64,000 bases of DNA from Steromphala cineraria (lineage: Eukaryota > Mollusca > Gastropoda > Trochida > Trochidae), in NCBI GenBank assembly GCA_916613615.1, contig OU744724.1, positions 25,902,171 through 25,966,170 on the forward strand. Reading direction: 5' to 3'. Below the pieces are notes generated by a model. That model had not been told where the DNA came from. It worked only from the letters and a program-made list of their open reading frames with translations, and made no database searches. Shown in pieces: positions 52,301 through 58,300 of the stretch. The first letter of the stretch is position 1, and the number at the start of each line of letters is the position of its first letter. Made by a program: the position numbers and the translations under genes.

Positions 52301-55300
52301 TTTGTGCTTTTCAATGGTGCATTTTTTTATTTACTGAGTCTTAAAAACATTTGAGATTGAATGCCATAAAAATTATGGATAATGGATATTTTGGTTAAGT
52401 GAATGTTTAAGGGCGACACAAGATACATCGTTAACTATATAAAGTGTCCTGATAAAAGGCATTATTATTCAGTTTTGTAACCTATTTGAAAAATAAACAG
52501 TTGCATACAACATTTGCAAATTTTCAACAGCATTTTACTACACCAAGACGATGCGAGTTAGTTCTTAAACTATATTTGACACTAAAAAAGCCCAAGAAAG
52601 GCGATACCTCTTGGTTTGACGATTTCAGGACTTGACGATTTAGACAGAATGTCTGTGGCTTTTACATCCATTATCTGAAAGGAAGGTGTATATGGGATGT
52701 AATGTCATTGATCAATTTAGCAACATTTACTAAAAATTGTTAATTCAAATAATAAAGCATAATCCGTGCCCTCTTTCTTAACATTTTTAAGATAAGAATC
52801 TCTTGCATAGAAACCCAGAACTTTCGAGAGTTACAGAAAATGTTGCAAATGCAGAGTTACCTTCCATAAAAGCAGCGACTGCGGAAAATTATGTTATTAG
52901 AGCAATTGCGGATATGTTGAAAATCTAACCGCAGGGGATTTGATTACAAAGAGCTGAGGTCGAAACGTTCTACATTACGTTCGGAACAAAATTAATGGAT
53001 ACCCTTATTATCAAGGCAATATCAGTCCGTGGTTTATCACACCATCCTTGTAGGATAATCATTGGAACCATAAACTGATTTACAAGAACTTAAAAGACAA
53101 CAGGTTACCAGTTATACCTGAATGAATGAATGAATGAATGAATGAATGAATGAATGAATGAATGAATGAATGAATGAATGAATGAATGAATGAATGAATG
53201 AATGAATGAAATAACTGAGGAATTTTCCCTCGTGGTAGTTGAAGTTCAAAGGTATGAATATTTCTTCATCCTTCTGCTATCACATGATTTGTTTTTGCTT
53301 TTTTAATAAAAGACGAAATGCATGAAATTAATCTGAGAATCTGTGATAACTCGTCAATATCAAAAAGCTGCTAACATCTAATAGTGGTTTTGTCGTGCAT
53401 GCACATATCACAATCAAAGTCATATTTGATAGATTGGAAGTCACATAATTGATAAGAAGGATGTGGTAAAATGGATATGAAGGTCGTCACATACTCGATA
53501 TGAAGGTTGTCACATAATTGATATGAATGATCTGATATAACGGATATGAAGGCTGTCACATAATTTATATGAAGGTTGTCACATAATGAATATGAAGGTT
53601 GTCACATAATTGATTAGAAGGATGTCGTATAATTGATATGAAGGATGTTGTATAATGGATATGAAGGCTATCACATAATTGATATGAAGGCTGTCACATA
53701 ATGGATATGAAGGTTGTCACATAATTGATATGAAGGATGTCGTATAATTGATAAGAAGGATGTCGTATAATGGATATGAAGGATGTTGTATAATGGATAT
53801 GAAGGCTATCACATAATTGATATGAAGGCTGTCACATAATGGATATGAAGGCTGTCGTATAATGGATATGAAGGATGTGGTATAATGGATAAAAAGGATG
53901 TCACATAATGGATATGAAGGATGTCGTATAATGGATATGAAGGATGTGGTATAATGGATATGAAGGATGTCACATTATGGATATAAAGGATGTCGTATAA
54001 TGGATATGAGGGATGTCGTATAATAGATATGAAGGATGTCGTATAATGGATATGAGGGATGTCACATAATTGATAAGAAGGATGTCGTAAAATGGATAAG
54101 AAGATTAGCACATCATGGATACGAAGGTTGTCACATAATTGATAAGAAGGTTGTCACATAATGGATAAGAAGGTTGTCACATAATGGATATGAAGGATGT
54201 TACATAATTGATAAGAAGGATGTCGTAAAATGGATAAGAAGATTGTCACATAATGGATACGAAGGTTGTCACATAATTGATAAGGAGGTTGTCACACAAT
54301 GGATGAGAAGGTTGTCACATAATGGATAAGATGGTTGTCACATAATGGATAAGAAGGTTGTCACATAATTGATAAAAAGGTTGTCACATAATTGATAAAA
54401 AGGTTGTCACATAATTGATAAGAAGGTTGTCACATAATTGATAAGAAGGTTGTCACATAATAAAATTAAAGGTTGTCACATAAAAGATAAGAAGGATGTT
54501 ACATAATGGATGAGAAGGTTGTCACAAATTGGATATGAAGGTTGTCACAAATTGGATATGAAGGTTGTCACATAATGGATAAGAAGGATGTCACATGTTG
54601 GATAAGAAAGACTATATTAAAAATAGATGCCACTTAGGAGAAGGATGTCGCATAGTGGATAAGAAGAATGTCGTATAATTGATAAGAAGGCTGTCACATA
54701 ATTGATATGAAGGCTGTTACATATTGGATATGAAGGTTGTCACATAATTGATATAACGGATGTCGTATAATGGATAAAAAGGATGTCACATAATGGATAT
54801 GAAGGATGTCACATAATGGATATGAAGGATGTCGCATTATGGAAATGAAGGATGTCGTATAACGGATATGAGGGATGTCACATAATTGATAAGAAGGATG
54901 TCGTAAAACGGATAAGAAGATTAGCACATAATGGATACGAAGTTTGTCACATAATTGATAAGAAGGTTGTCACATTATGGATATGAAGGTTGTCACATAA
55001 TTGATAAGAAGGTTGTCACATAATGGATAAGAAGATTGTCACATAATGGATACGAAGGTTGTCACATAATTGATAAGAAGGTTGTCACATAATTGATAAG
55101 AAGGTTGTCACACAATGGATGAGAAGGTTGTCACACAATGGATAAGAAGGTTGTCACATAATGGATAAGAAGGTTGTCAGATAATGGATAAGAAGGTTGT
55201 CACATAATTGATGAGAAGGTTGTCACATAATAAAATTAAAGGTTGTCACATAAAAGATAAGAAGGATGTTACATAATGGATGATAAGGTTGTCACAAATT

Positions 55301-58300
55301 GGATATGAAGGTTGTCACAAATTGGATATGAAGGTTGTCACATAATGGATAAGAAGGATGTCACATGTTGGATAAGAAAGACTATATTAAAAATAGATGC
55401 CACTTAGGAGAAGGATGTCGCATAGTGGATAAGAAGAACGTCAAATAATGGATATGAAGAATTATGTTAAAAACGATGTCATAAATGGGAAGGATGTGAC
55501 AAAGCGAATAAGAAGAAAGTCACCAAATGGAAAAGAAGGATGGCACATAATCAATCAGAATGATGTAACATAATGAACCAGAAACATGTGTCATTGTGGA
55601 TAACAAGAATTCACACAGTAGGTTAGATGGGTGTCAAATAAGATAGAAGAAGGAATCTGATTATGATTTACGTCATATGGGAGAAGAATCCAACATATTT
55701 GAAAAGAAGAATGTAATAAACGTTGTAAGAAGAATGACACATAATGAATAAGGGATCAGAAGAAAGTCATATAATGGACAAGAAGGGCGTGTCCGTAATA
55801 GAAGAAAAGGGTACATGGATAAGAAAGTCATTTTTTTCGAAACGTTTTAGACGTGTCTTTCTGTTTACTTCGAGAAGGTGGTCTAAGTAAGAGACGTGGA
55901 TTTTTGGGCATCGTACTTCACGGATCAAAGGTTTCCGTTGAGAATTAGCGGAACGTTTATGCTTGATGCAAATAAGTCAACTTGAATTAATTATTGGGCA
56001 CCTACCCGGACATGTGCTCCATCTTCCATTTTCTCGTGTTGGTACAAGGCCGAGTTACACAGGTACCAGGCGTGGGGTGATAGCACGACATACCCGGACT
56101 TGCAGAAACTCTCTGCCTTGTTGACGTCAGAGACCACGCCCCCTAGTTCCACGTAATGCCGGAACTCATTGTTTCCAAGAAATGTCATCGTCATGTCACC
56201 CGCAGCGATACCTTGTTGGTCAAATTTGAAATGTCAATAGAAAAAGGAATGCATATTAATCGGGGTGTTCTATCTTAGATGTAAAATGCATACTAGTAAT
56301 TGGAGAGGCAAACGTTCAAGCAAAATGGAAATAAATAAAGCATATTTGAAACGTTATTTAGTGCCATTCTTCAAAGGCATTTAGAATTTGGTGTGATAAT
56401 AAATATAAGAGATTAATAGTATGGATAACCAATTCTTTAGAGATTTCGCACTATTTAGTGAATTGAAAATACGAATTTTAAAATTTTACAAATTTTAAAA
56501 TGTGAAAAATGGTTTTCCAATGATGTGAAGATGTGTATTGTCAAAGGAACTGAATTATCGTGTTCTAGCAAGCAATATACACTATAACAATTCGTGACAT
56601 ACATATCAGTGATATATTTCATTGATACACGTGGAGATAGAAACGTTTTCCTAAAGATATCATCATTTACACTCTGGCATACTCTAACTTTTATGTCCAA
56701 ACCAATAAAGAAATGTTCGCAAAGCGAACACAATGACACACGTGAAAGTCAATATTCTTCTAAAGAAAAGTCTTAAATATACAGATTTTTACTGCTGTTC
56801 CAAATCTGTACATATCTCGAATCCTCCATAGATCATTTCAGGGTGTATTGTAGATAATAAAAAATTGAACAGTATACAGTATATGGGTAGTAAACTAGAG
56901 TGCTTCGACGTTGACCTTTGACCTACCCATCTTGACGGTGAGTTTGACCCCGATGTCGGTATCCCACTCCCCACACTGTCTCTGAGTATCCAAACAGCAC
57001 TGAATAACACGATCAAGCGTCGCGGGGAGCTCAGACTCGATGTTCACTCGCCATATTGCAAGGATTGCATCGCCTGTATAAATGGGACGATCATCAAATT
57101 CTGAATCTAACATCTATAAATTTTAAAAAGAATTAAAACTAAACAATCAGTCACAGAGGCATACCAAGCAAACCAAAAACTTTTATAACAACGTTGTGAC
57201 AATGTTGTACTTTGGTTGTGAAAATGTTGTATTTTGGATGTGGCAACCTTTTGATTGAAAGTTCTATCCATATACTTTATTTACCCGCATATTTTCCTTT
57301 CACAAAATGGTTCACATTTACCTGCATATTTTCCCTTGACAAGATGGTTCACATTTACCTGCATATTTCCCCTTGACAAAAAGGTTCATTTTTACCCGCA
57401 TATTTCTCTTTAAGATGGTTCACATTTACCCGCATATTTCTCTTTTACAAGATGGTTCATATTTACCTGCATATTTCTCTTTGACAAGATGGTTCACATT
57501 TACCTGCATATTTCTCTTTGACAAGATGGTTCACATTTACCAGCATATTTCTCTTTGACAAGATGGTTCACATTTACCTGCATATTTCTCTTTGACAATA
57601 TGGTTCATATTTACCTGCATATTTCTCTTTGACAAAATGGTTCACATTTACCTGCATATTTCTCTTTGACAAGATGGTTCATTTTTACCCGCATATTTCT
57701 CTTTGACAAGATGGTTCACATTTACCAGCATATTTGAGCACATCTCCGTCAGATGAGAGAATGCCCTCCACAATGGCGCCCATGTAGCCGTTCAGCGTAC
57801 TGGTCAACTCATCTATACCGCTCTTCTCCATCGCACTGTATCGCTCACACAGAGAGGTGAACCCTGGTTCACATGAAAGTGAGGAATGTTGAATATCATA
57901 TTAAATTAATTCTATCATGGTGTACGTTCATATAAAACGTTAGATGTATCTTTAAAGGCCAAAATTTATTTTTTAACATAAATTGCATGAGAGATGAAGG
58001 AGAACATGAAGATAGAGATGTAAATATCAGCTGGAACCCATCTCCTGTTCAATATTTCTTCGGAGTTATACGTTTAAGCACTTCCAACCCATGTTTGTCT
58101 TTTTGACTGCTGTAGATAGGTCTCCAATATTACTCAATGACGGGACCACGTTCATAATAATTAATATAAAACGGTTTGAGTAATGATTTTCTATCGAAAA
58201 CCGGGTCATGTGCCAAACGGAAGACAGAAAAACTGATTTGAGTAAGTGGTTAACAGGCCATAAAACTCGTACATAGAAATCATAGTAAAACTTTTAAAAT

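Noticed and set aside
53371..54927. Minus-strand frames of 62-100 residues with SYQLCDIPHI-like repeats
   Set aside because: Translation of the 23-bp satellite; the open frames follow from the lack of stops in the unit.
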